Assembly (NCBI GenBank): GCA_002633005.1
Contig: NMRA01000002.1
Coordinates: 2,998,228-3,054,446, forward strand
Length of the DNA: 56,219 nt
Direction: 5' to 3'
From: Phoronis australis
Taxonomy: Eukaryota > Phoronida > Phoronidae
Shown: one piece after another, positions 46,481 through 56,219 of the stretch
How the letters are laid out: each line of letters begins with the position of its first letter
How positions within the stretch are numbered: the stretch's first letter is position 1
The notes under the pieces: model-generated
Databases searched by the model: none
Told to the model about the DNA's origin: nothing
What the model saw: only the letters and a program-made list of their open reading frames with translations
Translations under genes and position numbers: made by a program

Positions 46481-48354
46481 CAAATTACACATGGTTACGA
46501 TAAAATCATGGTAAACTGTCACTCGGCAAATAGGGCCGGCCCGGATTGCACGGCGATGGAATTCTCATTTGTCCCGGAGATAAGAAAGCGCGTGAACTCG
46601 TTTTGAAAATCAGGCACATTTTCCTGTCTCTCATTGATGTCGGGAAGGCGAAGAACTTCAGATCACGCATCCACGGGTATTTGTTCACTTTATCAAACTT
46701 TCTCGTGTCGGAGTTGCGGTCCACAGCACGGCAGTAATACTAGTTCGTTGGCATTGGAAGAACGAATAAAGTAATGCAACCGAGGAAAATTTGTAAGGAA
46801 AAGACAGCAAATAACTCTAGTGGCACGAAAACGAGGAAGCAAATGTGCCCGACTGATGTTTACGGCATTGTGGGTAAATACAACGAGATTCGAGTTTCGC
46901 TGTGTAATCCTGGACGACCCTGTTGGTTTCACATAAACTAGAAGGTCAAGCAGTATAGCCTGCCCAGGTTAGCCTGGGCTCTTGGTCTTTTCGGGTTTTG
47001 ACAGAGCCGATGAGTGGTGCAGATAAAAGCGCCGTAAAATGTCAATAAAAGAATAATGTCCTGAGGGATTGTAAGAAAAAAGGCAAATAGGTGAAGCACG
47101 TTGAAGGAATAACCTCTCAACAGCACTTGAGAGTAAAATCGAGCCCTGGATTGTCGTGTTAGACCGTACAGCCGGGTGGGTTTGCACTCCACTGCCGTCT
47201 TGTAGAAACAGCTTGACAACTTTCGGGCTACTTTTGATTGTTTTAAGCGAAAACCTAAAATTGCCGGAGTAATGTGTTTTCAGGTGTCATGTCTGAGCTT
47301 TAAAATTACATGCATTAAGCCGCGTAAAGTGAGCCTGCGCCGAGCAAGGCGGCATCTGGATATCGCGTGGTCCACAAGGCAAGTCGAGAGTCACTGACAC
47401 CGAAACTCAAAGAGAAAAGGAAGCCACTTTCAGATTTTTTTTGAAGGAGCTCCGTGCAAGAGTCGTCTGAGATAACATTTTTGTATGTCTGATCAATTTT
47501 GCTGCGCATTTTATTCACCAATTATGTCACTTTAAATAGGCATTTTCATGCACCCCAGACCAGGAGACTCACTGGTCACGTAAATAAACAGCACTTTGGT
47601 TATGGGTCGTTATTTTTTTTTCAATTTTTGTGTACGAGAACTAGTGTTCAGCTCATCAGTGTTCTCCTGCAACTGTTATTCCTTGACGATCCATCAACAC
47701 AGGATCTTATGTCAAAATATTTTCAAACGAAAACGAAACCCCAAAGACTTGTAATTCACATTGTGTTTTGAGTGCAAAGTACAGAAGAAAACACAAACTT
47801 CCGATTGAACTAGCCGGACAGCTGTCTTTCGTCGCTCCCTTGACAATTCTCACAATTATCCTATTAAATGCCCTTAGGTCCTGGTCGAAAGCACTACGCG
47901 TAGATAATATTTAACATGACTTTTACCTTACAGTGTACGTTAAGGCAAAATTCGCACTTTCCATCGCTATCCTAAGGCAAAGAGCTAGGCTCAAACTGAC
48001 AGCTGTCTCAACTGCGTATTACATGGTTAACATATCCTCGTTTAGTCATCATCTTTTTAGGCAAAGGCGTAAATAGACTGAGCACCTAGCAGAAACTAAA
48101 CGGTTCCGTTTTATTCTTTCCTATCTATTCTGGCTCATAATTTGTTGGAAAAGAATGTCTAGTAACTTAGTAACGAAGGCTGTCCTTCCAACAAGAACAC
48201 ATAATTGGCTCCTTAGTCACAGTAATTGTCTTTTACTTTTAATTCTCTGTTAATGTTCACGCGATAGCGACAGTGCCTTTATAAGCTCTATTTCCGTGTA
48301 TCCTGTGGATGTGTTAGTTCGTTAACGCTGTTGTAACCAAGCCTTATCCAATAC
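46481..48354. other. Gene-free stretch
   Basis: No supported gene. Overlapping frames at 46506-46932, 46938-47219 and 47315-47521 have no recognisable motif. Confidence 0.4.
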
Positions 48355-48712
48355 AATACAAAAATTGACACGGATCAGCTGACACGGAACGAGTTGTTCC
48401 TGCAAACGTATGTGTGTAAATGGGACTGAACTGGAGCAAATTGACACCGCAGTGACAACTTTTGCCACCCGTTCGTGAGGTAGAGCAATTTGCGCTAGAA
48501 CATCTTGCTCCGTGTCAAATACAGGTTCTCTGTCTTTTCAACTCCCGTCATTTGTAAACCTGCGCATGTGTGATCCATTCTTCAGCCTACAATTTCCGTC
48601 TTGTCACAGTTAGTGAGTTGTGTGTGTAAACGGATCGACGCTTGACACCAATCAATTTGCTCCGTGTCAGTTGCGCCGGGGCAAAAGTTGATGTCTAAAC
48701 GGGACTTATATA
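48355..48712. mobile_element. Probable MITE with degenerate inverted ends
   Basis: Repeated and inverted motifs GACACGGA, GAGCAAATTG, GTGTGTAAA(C/T)GG and CAACTTTTGCC occur symmetrically on both halves. No coding frame. Exact ends uncertain. Confidence 0.45.
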
Positions 48713-50035
48713 CGGCTCTTTATTATTATAGGACACTTAGGACAAGTCATGATGTACGAAAATCAAATATTAAATAACAATTAAACGGCATTTGATGTAT
48801 TTCATCTGCAGTCTTTTAAAATGCTAAAAGTAAATAATAAGGAAGTCAATACTGTCATGCACTTGACTTTTTCGGTTTACACTATTTAAAACGATAGCGC
48901 GTTCGAGACGCGAACGAGGCCAAGACGCAAAACAGTGGTGTTGAATCATCTAAAAATATCACCCTATTAATTTCTTCAATGTCGGCACTCACCAGGTCAC
49001 CTTTGATATATAACCCCTTATTCTCATCGTTGTTCAGAACAAAATGTGGGTAAATAGACTATTTCAAAGGCTGATTTTGGATGTAACGTGAACACATAGT
49101 GTAACCTAACTGCCAGCAACAGGCTTCAAAACAACGTCACAGACCTGTAAAATCTTTTTAAGTGGCTCCTGGTTTCGTTTCTCAATTCAGTTTTTCTGGT
49201 TATTGATTCATGCAGCGCTGGCGTCTAACGCCCGGGAGTACGTCGACCTCCATTACCACAGCTATTTTATAAGTGTATCATTATCATTATACCACAATCA
49301 GACAACTGTGTGAGGCATTTTCTTGTAAAATTTTGTTGACATGTGGTGTTTTAACGTTAGTCTTTCTGCACTTGTTAATTACGCGTGCAAACTCAAGACG
49401 ATAGTGTTTATAAATGTTACAAATACTGTCACTCGGAGAAATGGTGATTACCGTCGGTTGGGCTTCTGAAATTGAAATTCTCGGTTGATCGATAATGTTT
49501 TTTGGTTCACCGGTTAAAATGCAGTTCACTTTTCATGTTTTAAAGATGTCGCACAATGTAGGAGCATAGGTCGCCGTAACCATTTTCTTCTTTTGAGTAA
49601 AAGAGCAACACGAGTGTCGTGCTAAAGAAAATAAAAGTGGAGCTATTGTACAAACTCCGTTCGTTGACAATTGGCTTTTGACTAATTTTCAAGAGAGGTC
49701 GACAAATGAAGCGCATATAATACGCAAAGAAAACATTTTAACTAACATGTACAATCTATAAAAGATAACTCATGCTAGTAATTTTATTGCATCATTGCGC
49801 TATTGTGTCGTTGGTACAGTTTGTAGCACAATGACATTTCTTTTTTGTTCACCTCCTGCATGTATAAAACGCGAGGTGTAAGCCAGGTTACGCGTTATTT
49901 GGTTGTGGTGTGCGCCCCGACTGATATTGAAATTTGCCCCTCACTACATACATGTATAAAAAGGGTTACTTTCAATAATTAATCCGCTTGGAGGCGCTGT
50001 GACCTAGTAGTCACTTCTGTCTTGTCTCTGGTGAC
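48713..50035. other. Gene-free stretch
   Basis: No supported gene. The minus frame at 49287-49529 lacks motifs. Confidence 0.4.
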
Positions 50036-50152
50036 GCGTGTTCCGTAGACGCGAATCTCGCGAAAACGGTCAAGTATTATTTCGCGAGACTACGCCAAGC
50101 GAAGCATGGGATCACACTTGCTTCCTTCTCGAGATTCCTCGTCAACGCAGCT
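50036..50152. mobile_element. MITE family B copy
   Basis: The left end GTTCCGTAGACGCGAATCTC and the right end (inverse GCTGCGTTGACGAGGAATCTC without its first base) match the 26639-26770 element. Confidence 0.65.
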
Positions 50153-51160
50153 TAACTCAGCTTTGCGTCCACCATCACGACTTGCGCTCCCCCCGAGATT
50201 CGGCATTATCACACCGAGCTCGTGAACTCACATGCCTCACTTTGACACTATCACCTCACTAACAATAACCCTACCCCTAACGATAACAATTAACCCTAAA
50301 CGTCATTACGTTTTGATAATACCGAACCCCTTGCCCCAGTGCAAGTTACCCCGGAGCAACTTACCCTACCTCGATAAGGTGAAGTGTAAGTTATCACACT
50401 TGTGTCAAGTTAGCTCATTGCAAGTAGCGTCCACTCTTCTACTAAACCTAACAATTATTCGTTCTAGGAGTAACTAAGTTATCTCGCAGAGTTTTAACAC
50501 AAAGATTCCGTGTATTATCACCTGCAAAAGAAAAAGAAAACTACACAAAGATTTGGCAATACAACAAAGTTTCTTTTTGGCGACTAAATTTAAACGGACA
50601 AACAGATTTACGAATGGAGTAAATTATTTCTGGAACAAGAATCTAGCCCCAAATTATTTTGAAAACTGTGAAAATACACAAAGTGGTTTTTCGGCGATAT
50701 TGAAAAAGTTTTAAATCACACTAACAATAACTTATTGACTTCCCCAAGATGTTTCCTGTCGCTGTTATAATTCATTGCTAAATTTTTATCAAGATGATTA
50801 TCAAGGCCCTGGAAGACGTGTCCCTGGGAAACGATGAAGAAAATTATTACCGATAAATTAGTTTCGCCCTTTTTCACATTCTTGAGACAATGCAGTTGAA
50901 CCAGTGATGTGAAATTCATTAGAGCGTGTTAACAACAGTAATCACGTATAGTTGTATTCCTCAGCGAGGCAATTAATTTCCTCAGCCTAAAAAAAACTTC
51001 TCTACAGGAAACTCGAGCAGCCCAGATCGATTTAAGTGATCTGATGGATGCATGATGTTTTGAGTTAAAACGAAATGTTTGGACCTGTGTATGTATTGCT
51101 AATGTATCATCGATTATTGCCAAAGCGGTGGTCGATTTTTCTGTTATTACTTTGGCCCAA
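50153..51160. other. Gene-free stretch
   Basis: Mostly featureless. At 50262-50300 there are short CCCTAA-like units (AACCCTACCCCTAAC, TTAACCCTAAACG), too few to be a telomeric array. Confidence 0.4.
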
Positions 51161-51162
51161 AC

Positions 51163-51215
51163 CCAGGGCCCACGATCTAATCTCCGTACTCAGACTCAGA
51201 CTCGACACCTAACCA
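51163..51215. repeat. Solo end of the CAGGGCCC element family
   Basis: CAGGGCCCACGATCTAATCT, then CCGTACTCAGACTCAGACTC, matches the left end at 5370. No inverse partner found nearby. Confidence 0.6.
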
Positions 51216-51301
51216 ATCATGATTCTATTACAACTATGAAGGTCATTCTCAGTTTAACTCTCCTCTTTAGTGAAGGTAGAGAAATAAACTGCAGGACTTA
51301 A

Positions 51302-51808
51302 GTCGCTTTCCCATTAGAAGAGAAACTTTGCTTTTACCGAAGTTTCGGTAAGTAGTAAAAATTAACTCCGGTAGTTAATCTGCAAGACAAACTTCGCTTA
51401 AATTAGCAGGATTTAAAAATGAAGCTTCGGTACTCACCGAAGCTTCAATGTAGCCGGAACACTGAAAGCGAAGCTTCGTTGAAGTTATCGGTAGAAGTCG
51501 CGGCAATGATATACGATCACGCGAGACTCGCAAAACGTGTCCTTTGTTATTGTAGCTTAGCCGACGTGCACTCAATAGGCGGACGTACATAAATAAAAGA
51601 AAGCATATCTGATGAAGAATGACACTGATCATTTTCTTAAACACTCGTAAATGGCAGGCGAACAATTTTCAGTAAGCCTCGAACTCACTACTCAACATTC
51701 GTTTGAGAGTACGACATAGCGACAACTTCGATATCGCTGTTAGTGGGAAAGGTAAGCGAAGTTTCGGCGAAGCCTCGGTAAAGCGAAGTCCCTTAATGGA
51801 AAAGCGAT
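51302..51808. mobile_element. About 505-bp MITE with TCGCTTTCC ends
   Basis: The left end TCGCTTTCCCATTAGAAGAG continues into ACTTTGCTTTTACCGAAG. The right end is an inverse (TCGCTTTTCCATTAAGGGAC, TTCGCTTTACCGAG). The interior is full of CGAAGCTTCG-type sub-repeats. The 96-codon minus frame at 51375-51665 is internal to it and not a host gene. Confidence 0.7.
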
Positions 51809-52237
51809 CCTACATGCTTTTCAAAAAGCAATGCACATCTGTGTTCATTAACAGAGAGCACATCCAGGACTGATATTTGCTATTTTGTAGATTTTTGGTG
51901 TCAGCACAGCAACTCAAAATGCAATGTTACAAGTTTCTATGCATTCGAATGATGGATAACACAGTAATAAGAATGTGAGATAGGGATTGGCACATTTGCT
52001 GGTGAAGAAGCAGGACAAGATTTTGTCATATGTGTTGCATTGTGGTTGAATGCTTTAGAATGAGTGTGATGCTGTGTTACTTCAGGACAGCTTATTGGTC
52101 AAATTTCGAGTCAGGCCTAGACTACTGTCTGTTGCAATTTGATGTTATAATAGTTTGTACAACTAAAAAAAAACAACAGCACAAATTGTCGCCATGAAAA
52201 TATACAACAGTTTTTGCTTCGAAGATCTGTACAAACT

Positions 52238-52383
52238 GTCGCAGTTTGAGGGCGCGACAAGATGTGTAGTTGTGACGATTTGTGGTCTAACAAAGCGCCC
52301 TCACAAAACAGTCGCAGTTGTAGGATTGCGACAACATGTGTAGTTGTGACAGTCTGTGGTCTTACAAAGTGTCCACACAAAAC
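52238..52383. repeat. Tandem duplication, 73-bp unit, two copies
   Basis: Units start at 52238 and 52311 with GTCGCAGTT, and both contain ATGTGTAGTTGTGAC and TGTGGTCT(A/T)ACAAAG. Differences are scattered substitutions, so this is an old duplication. Confidence 0.85.
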
Positions 52384-52856
52384 AAAAACAAACCAAAGGA
52401 AAATCATTCGAGATCTTAAAACCATAATATTAACGATGTAACATTCCGGGCACAAAATCCACCACTGTTAATTTTCCTTGATATTCTACGTTGAGGCTGT
52501 AGCCCTGTTTGCTAATTGAAATATATTGACTTTGGGGTATGGCAGAATTCTTTAAGTTATTAGCGTTGACGAGACCAGTATTAATTGTCGGTGATAAATG
52601 AATCTTTATTATCACGCAGAAGCACCCAGCCTCGAAGCTTATAATGTTTTAATTACAAAAGATTTAATTTTCATCATGAAAACAACAATAGTAATGTTAC
52701 TAATTAACAACAGCTTAAATAATTAAGTCTCGGCAAGGAACTAATAGTGTTGCTAGAAATCATAAAACACAAGAATTCACTGTTCAAGACTAGTTTTGAA
52801 TCTAGATGTTGAATCTAAATTTGGTGTGAAAGACATCAAACATTTTTTACCAATAT

Positions 52857-53270
52857 TTTGAATAGGCCTGGAACGTGATAACTAGACTAAGTTGCAATAT
52901 CGAAAGTGGTTCTCTGCCGTAGAAGCAGAATTCAACCTACTCACCAGTTATTTGTAGGGTTTGTTCTGCTGATATCAAAGCATTTTCTTTTAGTTTCAAA
53001 TTTCAAAAAAGAAAACGATCTTTCAGCTGCTCGCCACTTCGTCGATTTTTCTCCCACAAGGTAAAGCACGTCTCCTTATTTGGTATGGCAAGACATAGAC
53101 GTAGCACATTTCCCTTATATGGAAAATGTAATCAAGCAACTGACTGCACGAGCGCATTTATTATCAGTGGGAGATGGATTAGAAACTGTGGTAACCATAG
53201 AGTTTTTCCTGCACTCGTAGTTTAAAAATAGTGAGTTTAGTGATTTTTTTCTGGAAATTTCCTCACAAGG
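52857..53270 (-). repeat. Interspersed repeat R1, copy 2 (inverted)
   Basis: Reads on the minus strand as the counterpart of 24578-25258. It lacks the roughly 240-base segment present there. Not coding. Confidence 0.7.
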
Positions 53271-55409
53271 AAAGTAGATTGCTCTGTACTAGACGTTGCG
53301 AGATGGTACTTCGGTCAGGAATCGTTTAAAAGATATTTTTGACAAGCTATCGCATATCATGCCTCTTTAAAATTCATACCGTGAATAATACGCTTACAAG
53401 AAAGTCACGCATTTCTAAAGATATGCGGGAATTTTCACCGCTCGTCCTTCTGAGCGGCTTGTACCAGGATCAAAGAGAGCGCGGCGCCGGAATCAGGTAC
53501 AGTTGTGATAACCGCATTGCCCGATGCGAGCAAGACCCAGTAATTATCTGATCATAAACTGTATTAAACATCTCTGACTGTACCTAATGGCGAATTTTCA
53601 AAATGCATTAACCACTAATTTTCGTTATAAACGAGCCCCACGGCGGTATTCAGCTAAAAATAACAACCAAGTACGGTTTTCGATTTTTAAAAATCTATGA
53701 ACTAATAATATAAAAACTACAACCATTGGGTACGATTGAAGATAAACTACCGCGCGTATTGATATACTCGGTGGATATACAAACGCTGATCAGAGTTAAC
53801 AATATCACATGGATTCATTTTTTAATATTCTTTCAATCTCGTTTAACCAGATTTGTGACCAGGAAACAGTTGTTGTGCCGACTTTTCATTTTTTATTACT
53901 GACAAAGAGCTAGAATAGTTATATAGTCAGTGTCACAGAAATTGTCCAGAGATTCCAAATCTTCAGCTTGGTTATCACCATATTTTGCACTTTTGTATAT
54001 ACTTTATAATTTGAGTTCTAATAAAGATTAAACTTTAATGACACGTGAAATGTTTAGTGTACCTGTAATGTAGTAAGTTTAGGGTTGGGCTCACAATGAA
54101 CTTAACTAATTAAGATTAGCTGGCGATCAAAATCTACCACTGTTTTGGTACTTCAAGTTCAAAACTTAGAAAAAAGGTTATCAACCCGTTTCCGGTGAGA
54201 AAAAAAAGCAAGTGGGCAGAAGCATTAAAATTAAATAATGAAAACCAATATGAAACATATCGTTCCTTTGGGAAGTGGCCTTTTGTGAAGATAAACACAA
54301 GTTAACCTTTTTAGTCATTTTGTAATATTCATAATGTACCAAGTTAAAACTACTCTCCAGAGTTGCAGGCTATAACTCTGCAAATGTCAGAGAAAACCAA
54401 AATGGGGGTACTAACAACAACCATTGTTGAGACAGTAATGCTAGGACTTCATTAGCTCAGATCTACCTCAATACAAAGGGCGTGCTGAATAGGCATCGTA
54501 AAAGTTGTCTGGGGCTTAGGGAATCAGAGCGGTCACCAAGTGTAAGCGAGAAATTCTCCACATTTCACCACAGAAAAATAAGAAATCAAATTCGTCTTCA
54601 ACCTGTCCTGACTCTTTCGTTTGAAGACAGAATTACATATCGTTTTGTTTTCCACTCGGAGACTAGCAGGATCTCATAGCTAAACTGATCAAGAAATTAT
54701 CTTAGAAATCGGTGGAGTAGGAACCTAGTGTTAAACGTTTTTAGGGTTCTCAATTTGGGCAATGTTTGGATCCGGCCCGAGCAAGTGTCCGCCAATTGTA
54801 AAATATTACAAGCTATTTCAGCATCAAAAAGGCAATTATGCGTGTTCTGCATGAAAGTTGGAACAGAAGGTGTGTATTATTTCAGAAGATTTGTTTCTGT
54901 GTGCGTAACAGCTATCCCAAAGGGAAATCACTATAGAGAGACTCTGGTATCACTCATAGTCATGAGTTCAAAATTTGCTCATTTAATACTTTCTTCTGAT
55001 ATAAAATCATGTCACGTCAAGTTGTCATGAACGATTACATGCATATTTTAAAGGCAACCTTTGCAAATGTACCTATTTTGCATTCCATCGGCTTGCTGGT
55101 TACGTAAAGCGTCATCATCCCGCAAAATAACCAAATGTAGGACAAACAAGTGGACATTCCATTTGTTGTAAATTTGATATCCCGGACCCTACAAGCAGTT
55201 ATATTTAGCAATAAATCTCCCAATTGCTTTTCATGCAGCGTCGGCCATGACGCAAAATATCACTAATCTAAATCTAAATCTAAAAACACTCCTCAATACC
55301 ACAGAGAATAATAAAAGGTGCCAGAGTAAGATATTTTGGCCTGTAATGAATAACGTTATTCATTGACTTTCATTGTCTGTAGTGTGATCCACTCAGTTTC
55401 CGACATGTT
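53271..55409. other. Gene-free stretch
   Basis: No supported gene. At 54438 GTAATGCTAGGACTTCATTA resembles a solo end of MITE family A. Frames at 54482-54679 and 54728-55030 lack motifs. Confidence 0.4.
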
Positions 55410-55553
55410 CTGGGCCCAGGAGACTCGACTCGGACTCAGACTCCAAACTTAACCACCTCATGATAAGAGTAAAAATCTGAACGTTTACTCAAGGCGCGAC
55501 ATGCAAATAGTCATTTTTTGAGTCAAGTTTCGGGTACAGAGATTAGGCCCCAG
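55410..55553. mobile_element. 144-bp MITE of the CAGGGCCC family
   Basis: The left end CTGGGCCCAGGAGACTCGAC continues TCGGACTCAGACTC. The right end inverse is CTGGGGCCTAATCTCTGTAC. Same terminal and ACTCAGACTC motifs as the 1.35-kb element at 5370-6719, with a short unrelated core. Confidence 0.7.
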
Positions 55554-55769
55554 ACTCTGGAGTCTTTGTTCCGTGTCACTCATCAGTGCTATACCATCAA
55601 CATATAATCGAAGTCTGTACAAGTTTTAACTGTCTGAAGCTGTGTTAATGCTTAGTTTTTGTGGTCATAGAAAGATCACTTAAAATAAGCGAGGACAGTG
55701 TCGGGCTAAGCCAATCATCTTGTTCCACTTCCAAGTATAGAAAGAACCATTCCGTGTTCATAGCAGGTC

Positions 55770-56090
55770 TTAAAGATATTATTGGTTTTACGGCCGAAAA
55801 TTTTTGGGATTAGACCTGTTGTTGGATGGGATAGAATTCTTGAAGTAATTAGCTTTGACCAGAACTAGAAAACAACAAAATTCGTTGTGTTTTTGTGATT
55901 TGATTACAAATCGTCAAATCTTTCCGTTGTCTGCCAGACAATCGCTGAAATCCTGGTATAGCTCATTGCTGAAATTAAGGTTGGTGACTTATATCACTTA
56001 CATACGCTTAAACACTCCGCCGTTTAAGCAGTGGGATTTAACTCCGCCATCAGGGAGTTAGGCTGGGTTGCAGGTTCGATGTTAGTTAAA
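55770..56090 (+). repeat. Family S tRNA-related repeat, copy at right edge
   Basis: It starts TTAAAGATATTATTGGTTTT, then ACGGCCGAAAATTTTTGGGA, then AACAACAAAATTCGTTGTGT and TTGATTACAAATCGTC. The downstream block GTGGGATTTAACTCCGCCAT and the B-box-like GGTTCGATG (about 56072) complete the same order. The 68-codon frame at 55855-56061 is inside it. Confidence 0.65.
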
Positions 56091-56219
56091 TACAATGGCA
56101 ACATTGACTTAAACAGGAGTGTGCCGTTATGAACGGCTTGCTACACACGACCAAACAGTTTGGGAGAGTTTGCTAGCAAAAGTTTGGTACAATTTGCAAG
56201 AGTAGACTGGTTGCCAAGG

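Noticed and set aside
50262-50300. CCCTAA-like units suggesting interstitial telomere
   Set aside because: Only a few irregular units, not a tandem array.
51375-51665. 96-codon minus frame with hydrophobic stretch
   Set aside because: Entirely inside a MITE made of repeated CGAAGCTTCG motifs.
1-56219. CRISPR arrays, bacterial operons, rRNA genes
   Set aside because: None seen; the window has eukaryotic splice signals and transposons, and no regularly spaced identical repeats.

Overview
This window is AT-rich nuclear DNA from an animal, most likely a marine invertebrate. It has long stretches without genes, GT-AG splice-like junctions, THAP-domain and hAT transposase sequences, a ubiquitin-specific-protease-like pseudogene, tRNA-derived interspersed repeats, many short inverted-repeat elements and CATA/ATC microsatellites. 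There is no bacterial operon structure. I cannot name the species. No complete, intact host gene is visible.

Layout. 1-1100: signal-peptide-like start and two exon-like pieces of an unassigned secreted protein, with disrupted reading frame. 5370-6719: a 1.35-kb inverted-repeat element with CAGGGCCC-type ends; shorter relatives lie near 45.9, 51.2 and 55.4 kb. 8516-8622: a foldback hairpin. 11920-12813: an almost exact 447-bp duplication split by a single N. 13783-14118: a degraded THAP domain. 15790-18660: a graveyard of minus-strand coding sequence, holding a USP-type deubiquitinase pseudogene, unidentified coding debris, and the C-terminal part of a hAT transposase. 22143-22458: a candidate coding exon carrying a short transposon inserted in frame. 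24578-25258 and 52857-53270: two inverted copies of one interspersed repeat. 25911-26240, 26417-26505, 44921-45260, 46191-46480 and 55770-56090: a repeat family whose tRNA-like module lies downstream of its conserved body. 35486-36778: a mobile element with about 160-bp terminal inverted repeats whose only visible open frame starts with an intact THAP zinc finger; a 287-base N run hides part of it.

Taken together, the genes do not form a pathway. The window is accessory chromatin shaped by DNA transposons (hAT, THAP/P-like, several MITE families) and SINE-like repeats, with at least one dead USP copy and a few possible host exons. The strongest items for follow-up are the short THAP element, the USP pseudogene with all catalytic boxes recognisable, the in-frame MITE in a candidate exon, and the reversed-order tRNA-related repeat. 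Everything here was read by eye, without homology searches.
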